The notes beneath the pieces were generated by a model. It was given only the letters and a program-made list of their open reading frames with translations, was not told where the DNA came from and ran no database searches. This document shows positions 11,576-21,842 of a DNA stretch of 64,000 nt, in pieces (the first letter of the stretch is position 1; each line of letters opens with the position of its first letter). A program made the position numbers and the translations under genes. Source of the DNA: Elmis aenea (Eukaryota > Arthropoda > Insecta > Coleoptera > Elmidae); assembly GCA_947652605.1 (NCBI GenBank), contig OX393577.1, positions 57,932,108-57,996,107 on the forward strand. The letters are read 5' to 3'.

Positions 11576-11761
11576 AAGTTTTCCCCAACACTTAGAATTT
11601 ATTTAATACTTCTGGTCACTGTGGTCAGTGCAGAACGCTCGTCTAGTAAATTAAAATTATTTAAAACATACATCAGATATACAAAGTCTCAAGAGAAACA
11701 TAATTCTTTAGCAACATCCATTGATAATACAAAATACAGAAGTTACGATGACAAACTTTGA
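11573..11761 (+). pseudogene. hAT transposase C-terminal dimerisation fragment
   Basis: A 62-codon open stretch contains LILLVTVVSAERSSSKLKLF followed by KTYIR and SLATSIDNTKYRSYDDKL. This is the hAT dimerisation pattern (V-S-x-A-E-R-S-F-S-K-L-K-x-x-K-x-x-x-R, then a small-residue helix) seen in ZMYM1-like hAT transposases. The usual Phe in 'ERSFS' is Ser here. The rest of the transposase was not found in frame, so this is a relic. Confidence 0.72.
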
Positions 11762-12059
11762 TATATAATTGAAAAGTGGGCTGTTCGATATCCAATATAA
11801 AACTGACAAGTCTCATAGAATAAAAATATATTTCAATTATTGTGGTTTTGTTTGTTGTAATACAATCTTGTTTTCGCTAATAAACTTATTATGTACTGCA
11901 GTAAATATCAACCCGAAATATTTGATATAAGAACTTATATATCTGATAATTCAAATTTTATTAGTTCAATGTAAAAATCTTCCAAATAAAATTTTTATAG
12001 GGGGCTCCAAAAAAAAATTGCACCCGGGCCCTGACATATATATGACCGGCCCCGCGCTT

Positions 12060-12680
12060 TTTAGTGTTTTAACATTTTTAATTCAGTTTTCTTCAATGTC
12101 CAATATTTGTTGATTAACTGAAAAAACTACTGTATTCGAAGAATTAGGTAAAGAATATGCTAGCAAATCCAATGATAGTTTTAAATGTTGGCATGGCACA
12201 TGATTCTGCTCAAAATGTTTGAAGATCTCTACCCACTTCATACCCGATTCTATAACACTAATTCAATCTTGCACTTTATCTTCTGTGATATATTGTTTAA
12301 AATACCAAACCCAATCAAAAAGTGCATTTTTATTTGGGGGACATTTTGGGGGACATTTATGAGAGGGAGACAATGTTCAAATGTGGGACAATCCCCCCTA
12401 ATGGGGGACGTCTGGCCACTTTAATGTAGGTACATAGGTTATGTATAAAATAGTCGGTATCCTTATGAATATTTAATACAAAATTGTGGCTCCATCTAAT
12501 CTGAACATTGACGTTGTATGTAAATAACTCCAGCCCACCCTTTACATATTGAATATTTTATTTTAAGTTGCATTTTTTTTTTGTAACAACATATCATTTA
12601 TAAATAAATTATTTCTTACAATACATGTCTGCATCTTTCCGCTACTTAAAATAAAATAAGTTAAAAACGAGCCCCATTTT
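12060..12680. other. Spacer without recognised gene
   Basis: It holds a G-rich patch at 12337-12412 (GGGGGACATTTTGGGGGAC and similar) and otherwise A+T-rich sequence. The plus-strand frame over the G-rich patch has no recognisable homology. Confidence 0.4.
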
Positions 12681-12687
12681 ATGTTAG

Positions 12688-12764
12688 CCAAGGGCGCCAA
12701 AAACATTGCTAAGGCTCTGCCCAGCTTGGAAACAAAAGGCGATCGGTCACTGATCAAAGTGTGA
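12688..12764 (+). CDS. Candidate 3'-terminal exon, family unknown
   Basis: After an acceptor-like CCCCATTTTATGTTAG, a 77-bp segment reads AKGAKNIAKALPSLETKGDR then SLIKV and a TGA. Its first two bases complete a codon from an upstream exon (GCC if that exon ends in G). The segment is clearly richer in G+C than its surroundings and its codons look biased. The required phase is the one left by exon 2 of the candidate gene at 6242, so an alternative last exon of that gene is formally possible, across a 6.3-kb repeat-filled intron. Equally, it could be a 27-codon frame from the in-frame ATG at 12681, or chance. No domain is recognised. Confidence 0.28.
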
Positions 12765-12769
12765 CATCT

Positions 12770-13386
12770 TGTTGTGTTCAATCACCGTATTTGTCACTTT
12801 GAACAAAAGTTAACTTGGCGGAAGGTCGCTTCGTTGATTAATTGTTAAAACTTTGTATACAAAGCTCTACTTTTCTTTTTGCACACAACTAGGAGTTCAA
12901 AAAATGGATTCAATTTAAAATGTATCAGCTGTTTTCCACGTATCTCACATTTTTATTGCATTTATTTTCTTTTTATTAAACTTTTAAGCCTTAAAATATT
13001 TCAATATTTGTTCGTGTTGTTATGTTTCCATGGAACCAAAGCGTAACAATAAAGTATCGTATGTTATGCAATATCACAGCTCGGAGTAGTCTTAAGCTCA
13101 TTCAAAATGTATCCACATAAGAAATGTTAATAAAAATGCCACACATATGTATTCTGGTTTAAGTTCATTACTATTCCAACTTTAAAAGTACAGTTTTTTA
13201 ATTTGTACAACTTAAGTTTAATAAGCAAGCTTAATTTGAGTAATATAAACAAATTTTAAATCAAAATTTTTAAAGACTAAACTTTTAGTTAAACATACTT
13301 ACCTGTGAATATTAAAGAAGGATATAATACTTTTTTATGATAGTAAGCGGAAGTTTAAGAATAGAGTCGGTTTAAAAATAACTGCA
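12770..13386. other. Spacer without recognised feature
   Basis: No transposon end or coding exon is recognised. An AATAAA at 13047-13052 is the nearest downstream polyadenylation hexamer for the exon candidate ending at 12764. Confidence 0.35.
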
Positions 13387-13455
13387 CAGGGTGTTTAAAG
13401 TTTAAGTTCCAATATGGAAATCTCGCTTATTAAATAGCTAGCATTACTGATTGCT
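13387..13455 (+). mobile_element. Foldback terminus fragment
   Basis: CAGGGTGTTTAAAGTTTAAG followed by ATGGAAATCTCGCTTATTAA and AATAGCTAG parallels the left end of the complete foldback at 7657. The element is cut off where a reverse-transcriptase fragment begins. Confidence 0.6.
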
Positions 13456-13479
13456 GCTTTCAAAAATCTACAATATCAC

Positions 13480-13837
13480 TTAGACACTAACTTGACAGAA
13501 CATTGACATGGCGTAAACACATCTGTACCAAGAGAAAGCAGCCTGGTTGTTTAACTTTATCAACTCAACTGAATGACTAAGATCATAAATAATGTCCATA
13601 GAAAGTAAACTTCTTTTATACGAGGTCATATTGAAACCTATCTGGACCTATGGCGACCAGTTATGGGGAACTAGTGCATATAGTATTGAAATCATCCAAA
13701 GGTTTGAAAATAAAGTTCTAAGAATCATTGTTGATGCTCAACGTATGTCCCAAACTTTATATTTCAACGCTACCTTCAATTTATCTCAGTTTAAGAAGGA
13801 ATTAAAAGCTTTTACCAAAAATATTAAAACAGAATGA
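13480..13837 (+). pseudogene. Jockey-type reverse-transcriptase C-terminal fragment
   Basis: The open frame from 13592 encodes SIESKLLLYEVILKPIWTYG then DQLWGTSAYSIEIIQRFENK and VLRIIVDAQ. This is the characteristic block just after the reverse-transcriptase domain of Jockey-clade non-LTR elements (LLLYK-x-ILKPIWTYG-x-QLWG...IQRFQNK). Upstream remnants (LDTNLT, TWRKHI) are separated by short insertions and stops. The last third (after about codon 55) no longer resembles the family. The paralogues at 18633-19290 and 49205-50140 align through the same block. Confidence 0.8.
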
Positions 13838-13913
13838 AGTGTCCCCAAATAAACTAGCAAGATACTGATTACAGAGTGCTGACGAGATGCGACGACTTTT
13901 TTACGATTTAGAC

Positions 13914-14955
13914 CAGGGGTGGCCAACCCGCGGCCCGCGGCCCGCCTTGAACATTTTTCCGGCCCGCGAGATTCATCACACTTTTACAAAACATATTTAT
14001 TTTATAATGGCCAAAGTAGTGAAAACCAATGTATTAAAAAAATACATTATTTGTGCATCCATATATTCAAAAATTAAGAAATTGTTGTTATTTGAATCGC
14101 AATTGAAAAGTAACAACGCTCAGCACTTTCCATTGTTGAAAGAATTTAAGAAATCAAAATGTAACAATCACATCAAATATGCAAAGGAAATGAGAAAACT
14201 TACAGCTGCTTTTGAAAGCCGATTCAATAATTTAGACAAATACAACAAAATTTTTGAAATATATTCATCTCCCTTTCATGTTGAAATCGAGTCGGCCCCA
14301 GAATATCTCCAAATGGAACTGGTTGACTTACAGTGCAATATTGAATTAAAACACATTTTTGAAACATCAGAATCAAAAATAGACTTTTATAACACTGACG
14401 TCACAAAAAAAAAAAATCCAATTTGAGAAATCTGGCACAATAAGTTGTTAGCGCTTTTGGTTCAACTTACACCTGCGAATAGTTTTTTTCGAAAATGAAA
14501 TTGACCAAACACAAAACACGCTCAAACATAACGGACGCTAACCTGCAACACCAATTACGATGTGCAAATACCCAAATTGAGATCGATTTGCAAAAAGCTA
14601 AGTGAAAGAGTGGAGAAACAGATATCGCACTAGTAAAATAAATATTTTTTTTAATGATTTCATTGTTTTTTTTTCATTTATATTTATATATTTTTTATAT
14701 TTAATTTGTAGTTATATACTCCTATTTCTTTACAATGCACGTTTAGTATCATTATTATTATATTATCTATGTTTACATGTAAGAATAATAGTAAACACAA
14801 TAATAATAACTCATTATGTTTCAATTTTTCACTCCAAAAAAATGTCTATAGTGTATCTAAATCTAATATGGGGATATATAATTTTATATGTGGCCCGCGG
14901 AGTTATGATGCATTTCCAAAGTGGCGCGCAAGGTCATTTGGGTTGGCCACCCTTG
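13914..14955 (+). mobile_element. hAT element, 1042 bp, TSD ATTTAGAC
   Basis: Inverted ends CAGGGGTGGCCAAC and GTTGGCCACCCTTG are flanked by perfect 8-bp repeats ATTTAGAC at 13906-13913 and 14956-14963. Strings of CGCGGCCC follow the left end. The interior carries a decayed transposase C-terminal half, so this is an internally deleted copy of a Charlie/GTF2IRD2-like hAT. Confidence 0.95.
14007..14596 (+). pseudogene. hAT transposase C-terminal half (GTF2IRD2/Charlie-like)
   Basis: The frame reads SKIKKLLLFESQLKSNNAQH then FPLLKEF, YAKEMRKLTAAFESRFNNLD and PFHVEIESAPEYLQMELVDL-QCN. These blocks are typical of the region between the catalytic core and the dimerisation domain in GTF2IRD2/ZBED-type hAT transposases. 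After a stop near 14424, a second frame carries the dimerisation domain remnant (FFSKMKLTKHKTRSNITDAN-LQHQLRCA), itself preceded by an internal TAG. The catalytic N-terminal half is missing. The copy is inactive and has no sign of host use. Confidence 0.85.
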
Positions 14956-14964
14956 ATTTAGACC

Positions 14965-15934
14965 GTCAGATCTTACAAAATATACTTGATATCAACTAAC
15001 TGTGTAGGTTATTTTATATTCATAAATTTAGTTGAACATAAAAAGATAATCCTCAATGGAGAAATCTTTGCATGTCATCTTTTGTTTCTTTATCCTCTTT
15101 AAAGATTATTCTTTAAAAAAGCATATATTTTTAATGTATCAACAGACCCTTATTTAATCATATTTTTTTAAGTTCTTCTTAAGTGGAAGTTTCATGTGTG
15201 AAATAACGAGGTAATTTTCGCCGAGATAGTAAATTATGTGGGTGTTGTATTACACAATTATTTATAGCTTCACCAATCTGGCATAAATGGCGCGATCTGT
15301 TGTGGCAAAGCAATGCTTCATTGTTATCTAGTGCTTGACGTTAAAGATTAAACGATAATTGGAGCACTCATTACATTCAAGCATTTTAGCACAGACTAAT
15401 GCCGTAGAAAATTAAAACGTTGTTAAGGAGCTTGTCATGTTAAATTCAAAAGCAGCGCAATTACTCTTAATAAATAACCCGTATAATGTTCTCTTAGGTA
15501 CGATCTTAATTAATATTAACTAAAATATCTTCGCTAGTTTGTATTTTAATTTTATAATGTAACTAATTTTAAGGTGAAAAATACTTGAGTATTAAAAAAC
15601 GTATCAACTAGGGCTTCCTATGAAGTGTATCAGTAATTATGATACATATTTTTAAATTAATAGTTTGTCACCCAATGTTTCTAGTATTTTACAATTTAGA
15701 CTTAAACAATAAAAATGTAAGTGTAAAAATAACCATAAGCAATTTTCCCATATGGGAACTCCCCGAGATAAAAATGTGCGCTCTTTAAGTGGAAGCAAGC
15801 AATAAGAACACGCAGAGGGAAGAACATGAGAGCCCTGTAACTTTTGCATGTTTAACATCAAATATCTCCTTAACGGTGAGTTTCCGCAAAATTAGACTAC
15901 CACCGTTAAAATCCTTTGTTCGAGTTCCATTAAA
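14965..15934. other. Spacer without confident gene
   Basis: A 50-codon open stretch without ATG lies on the minus strand at 15184-15340, but I cannot link it to a family. The rest shows no transposon end or RNA gene. An AATAAA-rich 3'-UTR-like texture is not informative at this composition. Confidence 0.35.
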
Positions 15935-16180
15935 CAGGGTGTTTTTTAAGTATTGCAAAAACATTAGGGAGGTGATTCTTTATCGAAAATCAAGGGGGGT
16001 CTTCAATATAATTTTTTTCCCCTAGTTACACACCCCTAAAGGGGAGCGGTAAAATTAGGCTTTTATTTTATTTCACAAATTTGGATAAATGTAGGAGAAT
16101 GATATTTGGTAGATACTTTATACTTATTAAAAGTTTCCCATAGTAATATTTTTAATCATCTCCCACCTAAAGAGCAATTT
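15935..16180 (+). mobile_element. Foldback left arm, family shared with 39816
   Basis: CAGGGTGTTTTTTAAG, GGTGATTCTTTATC, CAAGGGGGGTCTTCAATATA and ATCATCTCCCACCT occur in the same order as in 39816-40070. The arm stops right after the CATCTCCCACCT block and the sequence switches to another foldback family, so this is half of a chimeric element. Confidence 0.75.
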
Positions 16181-16620
16181 ATTTTTACTTAGGTATTTAC
16201 AATTTTTGTTCGAACTGAAAGCCTTCTGTTCGTAAACATAGCTGCAAACTTTTGGGTATCGTTAAACACAAACTAGAAATAATTACGAGAAAAACAGAGA
16301 TAATAGCTAATGACAATGTTGCCATATGTATTATTTTCATTCAAATCAGTGATTTACATATTTTCAACACCAATTTTTGAAAGGAAGAACACAATATCTA
16401 GGAAAAAATACTATTCGAAATTTATTTTTATTCCAAATTGCAGCTTTTTCATTTGCAAGTATTAAATAATAACGCTTATTAAAGGACTAAATGTCAAAAC
16501 TTTGAGGATCTCTTGCAGACACAGCAAGCATGGTACAACATTTTTGTATAAAGATTTTCGACAGAATTTTACGAAGAACATCGCCACGTGTAGCGCTTCC
16601 GCCAATTTTTACACAGCCTG
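16181..16620 (+). mobile_element. Foldback right portion, family shared with 61981-62592
   Basis: From TTACTTAGGTATTTACAATT to the terminal TTTTTACACAGCCTG the sequence closely follows 62165-62592, including AACACAATATCTAGG and CGCCACGTGTAGCG. It has one extra ~16-bp segment near 16243. The left arm of this family is absent and is replaced by the arm of a different family at 15935. Confidence 0.82.
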
Positions 16621-16736
16621 TATAGTATGATTGTAACTCCTCTCATACTTGGGAAAAATTCATCTAATTTAAGCAAACTTGTATCTCTTATAATAAGCGA
16701 GATTCCCATGCTGGTAATGTAATCTGGGACACCCTG
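16621..16736 (-). mobile_element. Foldback arm (CTCGCTTATTATAAGAG family), inverted
   Basis: Read on the minus strand it starts CAGGGTGTCCCAGATTAC, then the CTCGCTTATTATAAGAG block, then TAAATTAGATGAAT, matching the left arm at 7433. It directly abuts the right terminus of the preceding foldback at 16620, sharing the TA-rich junction. Confidence 0.75.
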
Positions 16737-16739
16737 TAT

Positions 16740-18159
16740 AATTGTGACTTTGATCATTATTTTCCAGTAGTCTTCAAATGCAATATTTGACATATCACAT
16801 CTGTATTGAAAGAATATGCTTTAAATGACAATTAATGAACTATATTCTTATAATCTTATAAATAAAAGTTTTTTATTTAAAAATATGTGCTCAAAATTAA
16901 AAAAGAATGAAAGCGGTATTACACATCACTTTTCTTGTGTCATATTAAGTACATCAATAATTTTACTTCCATGGCGAAAACGCGCCCAAAAACTCAAGTC
17001 TGCAAAATAAGTAATTCTTATTTTAAAAAATTGTATAGTATTTATTGTGAACAAAACAATACTTATAAAAGATTATTTCAGAAACGAGGTAAAAATTGTT
17101 TAAATTAATCTTGATTAATAAGTTTTAAAAAAAATCGGTTTTAACCAAGAAGAGTAAACTTAACATAGACGTGAATAACCAAAGATGGAGGTTTTGTTTA
17201 AATTGAAAATATACAACACTTTAGGAAGTGCTCCAAACTATTAAACTTACCATATTTTGATTAATTTATTGTAATAGTTAAAAATCTAAAAAATGCAAGG
17301 CTCTCTTTTTTAAAGCTTTTCTGTTTAATTTGTGTGGTTTCTTAAAAAAAAAGTTGCGCCCAATTACATATGGACATTTTATCTTAGTCTAAAAAAAGTG
17401 GAAAGTTTTTCATCAAAAATTATGGTACAAGTTCGGAGTAAAAGGTAAAGGTATATTGTATTACTCCGTCAGACGCAATTACAGAATTATTTTTAAAACT
17501 GGTTTGAGACAAACTTCTCGTAACCCAAGTAAGTAATACTTTTTTCTTTCCGAAACTTCAAGAGCCAATTTATTTAACTTTCTTTAGATTTTGATGCCCT
17601 TAAAAGTTTATTAAAGGAACTAAAGACAATATCCTAACACGCAAGCACACTCTTTGTTTTTCTGCTAGAATAACAAGCTTTATACAAACTTTTAAACTAA
17701 TGGAGATTAATTAACAAACAAAGCCGTTTACTCCACATAATTTTTGTGAAACGACTTCGTCGGATATAACCAATTAAAACTGTAGCTTCAACGAGATTAA
17801 CTTAAAATTTTAAAAATCCAATTTATCAGGCTTATAAATTGCATTTTTATATTATAAAAATAATCTAATATCGACACCTTTAAAAACACTTTAAACATTA
17901 TTAAGTCTGGGATAAGATGAAATTTTTTGCTTCTGGAAATTGGAAAGACGAAATTCGATATTCTAGTTGACATAGCAATGTGATACGTTGCTGGTTTAAA
18001 AACGAAACAACACGAAACAGGCCAAAAAACAATATTATGCTAACGATATCGGGGAAATATTTTGTCTGGGAAGCGACTTATAAAGTAATTTAGTTTGTCA
18101 CATCCAACACCGACAACAAATTCCAAAGAATCCAGATGGAGAATAATGTTTTGACCATA
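16740..18159. other. Spacer without recognised feature
   Basis: About 1.4 kb of A+T-rich sequence. No transposon end, tandem repeat or coding exon is recognised; the open frames present are short and without homology. Confidence 0.4.
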
Positions 18160-18240
18160 CAGAGTGTTTTGAGGTTTTACATGGGGTCTCGCTTATTTTA
18201 AGAGCATGAAATAGAAAAGTTGCCTGATTTAGTGCTGAAT
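18160..18240 (+). mobile_element. Decayed foldback left end
   Basis: CAGAGTGTTTTGAGG, TGGGGTCTCGCTTATTTTAA and GTTGCC..TTTAGTGCTGA parallel the start of the foldback at 7657-7770. A degenerate complementary end lies at 20160-20215 (AATGAGCGAAATTCTCATG). The two may bracket one old, heavily diverged element with a retrotransposon inside. Confidence 0.5.
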
Positions 18241-18454
18241 TTAATTCTAAAATGACTAAATCATACTCCACTTATTTTAGAAATTATTGAGAAAAAAACT
18301 AAGAGATTTTTGTAATTATGTGAATTTAATTTATTTTCAAAAATCAAAAAACTAAAAATATTTTGCAGCACTATTATATTTTCTATCGCTGATATAGTTA
18401 GATATTTTGCATTAGTTGTTTCGTGTATGTTAAAAAATCTTTTGGGCGTCGTAT

Positions 18455-18632
18455 TAAATTTTTGCATTTAAAAGTAGTACTCAAAATTCTAAATACAAAG
18501 ATTCTACCCTCTACGAAATGTTAAAAATCAATTAAAATATTAACAGTTTTTTATCAAATCAACTTTACAATGAAAAACAAACTCTATCCAGAATGGATGA
18601 ACATTTTTAACAGCAATTTTATTACTGGTACC
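18455..18632 (+). repeat. Long direct repeat, copy 1 (flanks LINE)
   Basis: This ~175-bp segment (CTCAAAATTCTAAAT...AACAGCAATTTTATTACTGG) recurs at 19500-19682 with roughly 85% identity by eye. The two copies lie immediately either side of the truncated LINE at 18633-19499. They look like an unusually long, aged target-site duplication. Confidence 0.65.
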
Positions 18633-19499
18633 AAAAAAAAATATTTTAACAGTAGGAAGAAACAATATAGAATCATCCGAGAAATTACAAGCAGCTGCCA
18701 ATCAGATCAACAACTGGACAAAAACATGGCGTATAAAGTTAAATGAAACTAAGTCAGTACATGTCAATTTTACCAACAAAAAAATTAAACATGTACCAAT
18801 CAACTTAAATAATAAACAAATACCATACTCCAACACAGCAAAATACTTAGGTATTACAGTGGACGCTAGGCTACTCTGGAAGGCTCATGTCAAGAAAAAA
18901 AGGGAAGAAATAGCTTTCAAATATAAAAAAATGCACTGGCTAATCGGGAGGAATTCCTCTCTGTCCCTACATAATAAACTTTTGCTATACAAACAAATTT
19001 TAAAACCTGTATGGACATATGAGATACAGCTATGGGGATGCACCAAACAGAGTAACATTCAGATCATCCAGAGATTCCAGAACAAAACACTAAGGAACAT
19101 CGCTGATGCACCTTGGTATTGCAGAAATAGTGACATACATCGGGACCTCAACATGGACACTGTAACCGACACAATTAACAAGTTTACCAAGAGCCACGAA
19201 GAAAGGCTCCATCATCCATCAACATGTAAACCTCGAGGCGATCCAGCTCCTGGACACTACAGGATTAGTAAGAAGACTCAAAAGGGTTAAACCTTTTGTT
19301 TGAGTTAGTTTAAAGCAGAGACTGTGCGGTAGTGTGCACGTTAATAATTAATGTACTTATAAATTAGCAAACTAAGGACTACCATTGGGTAAATCTTAGA
19401 ATAAGTTTGAACATTATTAATTTAGGCTAGAATTAAACTGCTTATTGGTCTCAAAGACCAGATTGCATTTTCATAAACTTTACTAGGGTTTAAAAAAAA
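18633..19499 (+). pseudogene. 5'-truncated Jockey-type LINE, RT C-terminus plus 3' UTR
   Basis: The frame begins inside the reverse transcriptase (ILTVGRNNIESSEKLQAAAN), continues WTKTWRIKLNETKSVHVNFT, the NTAKYLGITVD block and KQILKPVWTYEIQLWGC, and reaches IQRFQNKTLRNIADAPWY. A frameshift near 19220 moves the end into another frame (LVRRLKRVKPF). A 3' UTR and an A-rich tail (19491-19499) follow. The catalytic palm is absent, as expected from 5' truncation. It is closely related to the copy at 49205. Confidence 0.85.
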
Positions 19500-19682
19500 A
19501 TTGTATTTAAAAATTGTAGGTACTCAAAATTCTAAATTCAGAGATTCTATACTCCATGAAAATAAAAATAAATCAATTTAAATATTAACAATTTTTTATC
19601 AAATCAACTCTACAACGAAAAACAGACTTTATCCAGAATGGATTAACAATTTTTAACAGCAATTTTGTTACTGGTACAAAAA
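19500..19682 (+). repeat. Long direct repeat, copy 2 (flanks LINE)
   Basis: This is the counterpart of 18455-18632, starting just after the LINE's A-rich tail. Shared blocks include ACTCAAAATTCTAAAT, TTTTTTATCAAATCAACT and TTTTAACAGCAATTTT. Confidence 0.65.
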
Positions 19683-19689
19683 ACAATAT

Positions 19690-20900
19690 AGTAAATATTC
19701 TAATTATATGCACATTATTAATTGAGAAAAAGCTTGATTAAACAAAAAATGCTGGTCAATCGTATCTTTAATGTGTTCTGTGTGTCCATTGTCGAGAGCA
19801 ACTCGCCAATATTAACTCTCAAGTGAAAACGCACCTTTAATTTATTTAAAAATTTTAGCAATAACTTTTGATATAAAACCTTCAAGATGTCGCCCATAAA
19901 AAACAAAAATATTGATGATCCAAACTAGACGAAACGTCTGACGTAAAATCTTATTAGATCAGTACATAGAGAATGACAAATTGCTTCGTAAAAAGATCTT
20001 TTTTTTACGATTTCTTTAAAAATTGAGAAAATCTCGCAAAAAAATCAACATTTAGGGTTTTTCCTAAATATCTTTTGATCCAAGAGGACTAAAGCAATTT
20101 TCTTTTAAAATTTTAATGCAGTAATAAATTACGTAAGATATCTTCCTTAACCTACTTCGTGGCTTTTAAAATGAGCGAAATTCTCATGTTGGGTATCAAA
20201 TTAGAGACACACTTGATCCTGACTAGAACCAACTTAGAGTTGTGAAAAGAGTGTATCTTGATAAATAAATAAGTTTTTTCTGACTTTATGCTGTTTTATC
20301 ACAGTTGACTCATAAAAGTGCAGATTAACATTAAACTACCCACGCCCGTTCTTGGATTAAAAATGTTCATTAACGTTTGCGTTCGTCCGTGCGCACTTTT
20401 CCCCATGCTATAAAAACCTTATCGTACACTATCTTTCAAAATAAACCAAAGTTGACGAACAAAGTATAATTAAAAATGTTATTTGTTACTTTGTCCCTGA
20501 AACTAAACAACCTAGTGAAATTACGTTGATTCCATCTCAATTCACCAATCATGTTATAAAGCTTAGAAAGAAAACAACCTGTTGCTAGACCTCACCAGAT
20601 CTTTTTCGATCAATTATATTTTTCAATCTATTAAAAACCTATCGCTATATCCTGATAATAATTTCTCCTTGCTGCAGTTGAAGTACGTTAATTTTTGAAT
20701 TATCACAAAAACAACATTCCTGGTATCGGTTAATTTAAAATATTACAAATTCTCATTAGGTACATATACAATACACATAAAAAAAAAATTGGCACGCGGA
20801 AGAAATAGTTGCTTTTCTAAAATTATTGGAAAATTAATACTTTTTGTTTAACGTTTAAGTAATGAATTAATAACACCAAATTACATTTATTTACATAAAA
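19690..20900. other. Spacer with a decayed foldback end
   Basis: Only the degenerate foldback terminus at 20160-20215 is recognisable. The remainder shows no gene, RNA or tandem repeat. Confidence 0.4.
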
Positions 20901-20910
20901 TACATGCATT

Positions 20911-21595
20911 TTGTTTCGGAGCTATGCGAATTTCAAACAAAATTACATGTATTTAACCGAGATATTGCTTTTCATCCTACAAATACTTCCAAATTTAAAT
21001 TTTTTTATAGAAAATTCTACACGTCAAGTTAAAATAAATCAAATTGAATTGACTGAAGCTGTGGAATCAATAATAAATGAATTTTCTTCGCGATTTTCTC
21101 AATTTGAAAATTTCGAAGATATTTCAAAATTTATAATCTACCCAGACATTATCAAAGTTGATGAACTTGATTTGGAAAATTTTGAATGGTTAAAATTAAT
21201 AAATTTTGAAATGCAATTAATTGATTTTTAATCAAGTGCAATTTGGAGGCAAACATTTATTGACAAGGGAAAATGTAGATATTATTAAAAGCAAACGTTT
21301 AGAGGAAAAAATAAATAATGATGCTGAAAGCAAAATTATTAATGCCTGGCAAACGAATCCAGAAGAGTTCAAATCTTTAAAAGAAATTAGCGTCGGCTAT
21401 TTTAAGTATATTTTCTTCCACGTATGCATGTGAGCACTGTTTTTACAAATGAATTTGATAAAAAATAAATTCAAAAATACATTAACGGATGAATCTAGTT
21501 TAGCAAGCATTTTATTAAAAGTAACGGAATACCAACCTGATATAAAATAACTTAACAAAAAGCATTTAACAACAAAATCGCAATAAAAACTCATA
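20911..21595 (+). pseudogene. hAT transposase C-terminal region (SCAND3/ZBED-like)
   Basis: Two overlapping frames cover it: 20911-21231 (VKINQIELTEAVESIINEFS then SRFSQFENFEDISKF, DELDLENFEWLKLINFEMQL) and 21221-21433 and beyond (WQTNPEEFKSLKEISVGY). After a frameshift there are remnants of the S-T-Y-A-C-E dimerisation motif and of L-T-D-E-S-L-A-S. The order (helical linker, ELQ-like region, 'W..NP..F..LK..S...L..F.S.Y.CE') is that of SCAND3/ZBED-type hAT transposases. Several frameshifts and stops make it a pseudogene. The hAT 3' end that should follow is at 23119-23223, displaced by the pogo-like insertion. Confidence 0.75.
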
Positions 21596-21842
21596 TTTTA
21601 ATTCTTATTGTGGGTACCTACTTAATTAATGTTCTTTGAAAAGTAAACACATATGTAATGTGTAATAATTATTTTTGTCTAATTATATGTTTTTATTGGT
21701 AAAATATTTAATATTTCTTTTCAAATTTAGTTATGTATCCTTTAGTTGTTGGTTAATTACAAATGTCTATAAGTAGTCAATAAAAACTATTCATTTAATA
21801 CAAATATTGTAATATTTACTCTTCATCTCCTCACAATCAGTA

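Larger units (their letters stand above)
10655..12056 (+). mobile_element. Degenerate hAT element (GGGGC ends)
   Basis: The left side, CGGGGCAAGTGCC..GCGCCCTGG, and the right side, CGGGCCCTG..GACCGGCCCCG, resemble inverted ends of GGGCC-type hAT elements. A transposase dimerisation fragment lies between them (11573-11761). No clean 8-bp duplication is visible, so the outer limits are approximate. A CAGGGTG-type foldback (from 11068) is inserted in it. Confidence 0.5.

Noticed and set aside
14602..14961. 119-codon plus frame with apparent membrane segments
   Set aside because: It lies in the T-rich 3' part of the hAT at 13914-14955 and runs through its terminal repeat; composition explains the hydrophobicity.
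15184..15340. 50-codon minus-strand open stretch (EAINNCVIQHPHNLLSRR and flanks)
   Set aside because: There is no ATG, no clear splice acceptor and no homology. Such lengths occur by chance even in this composition.
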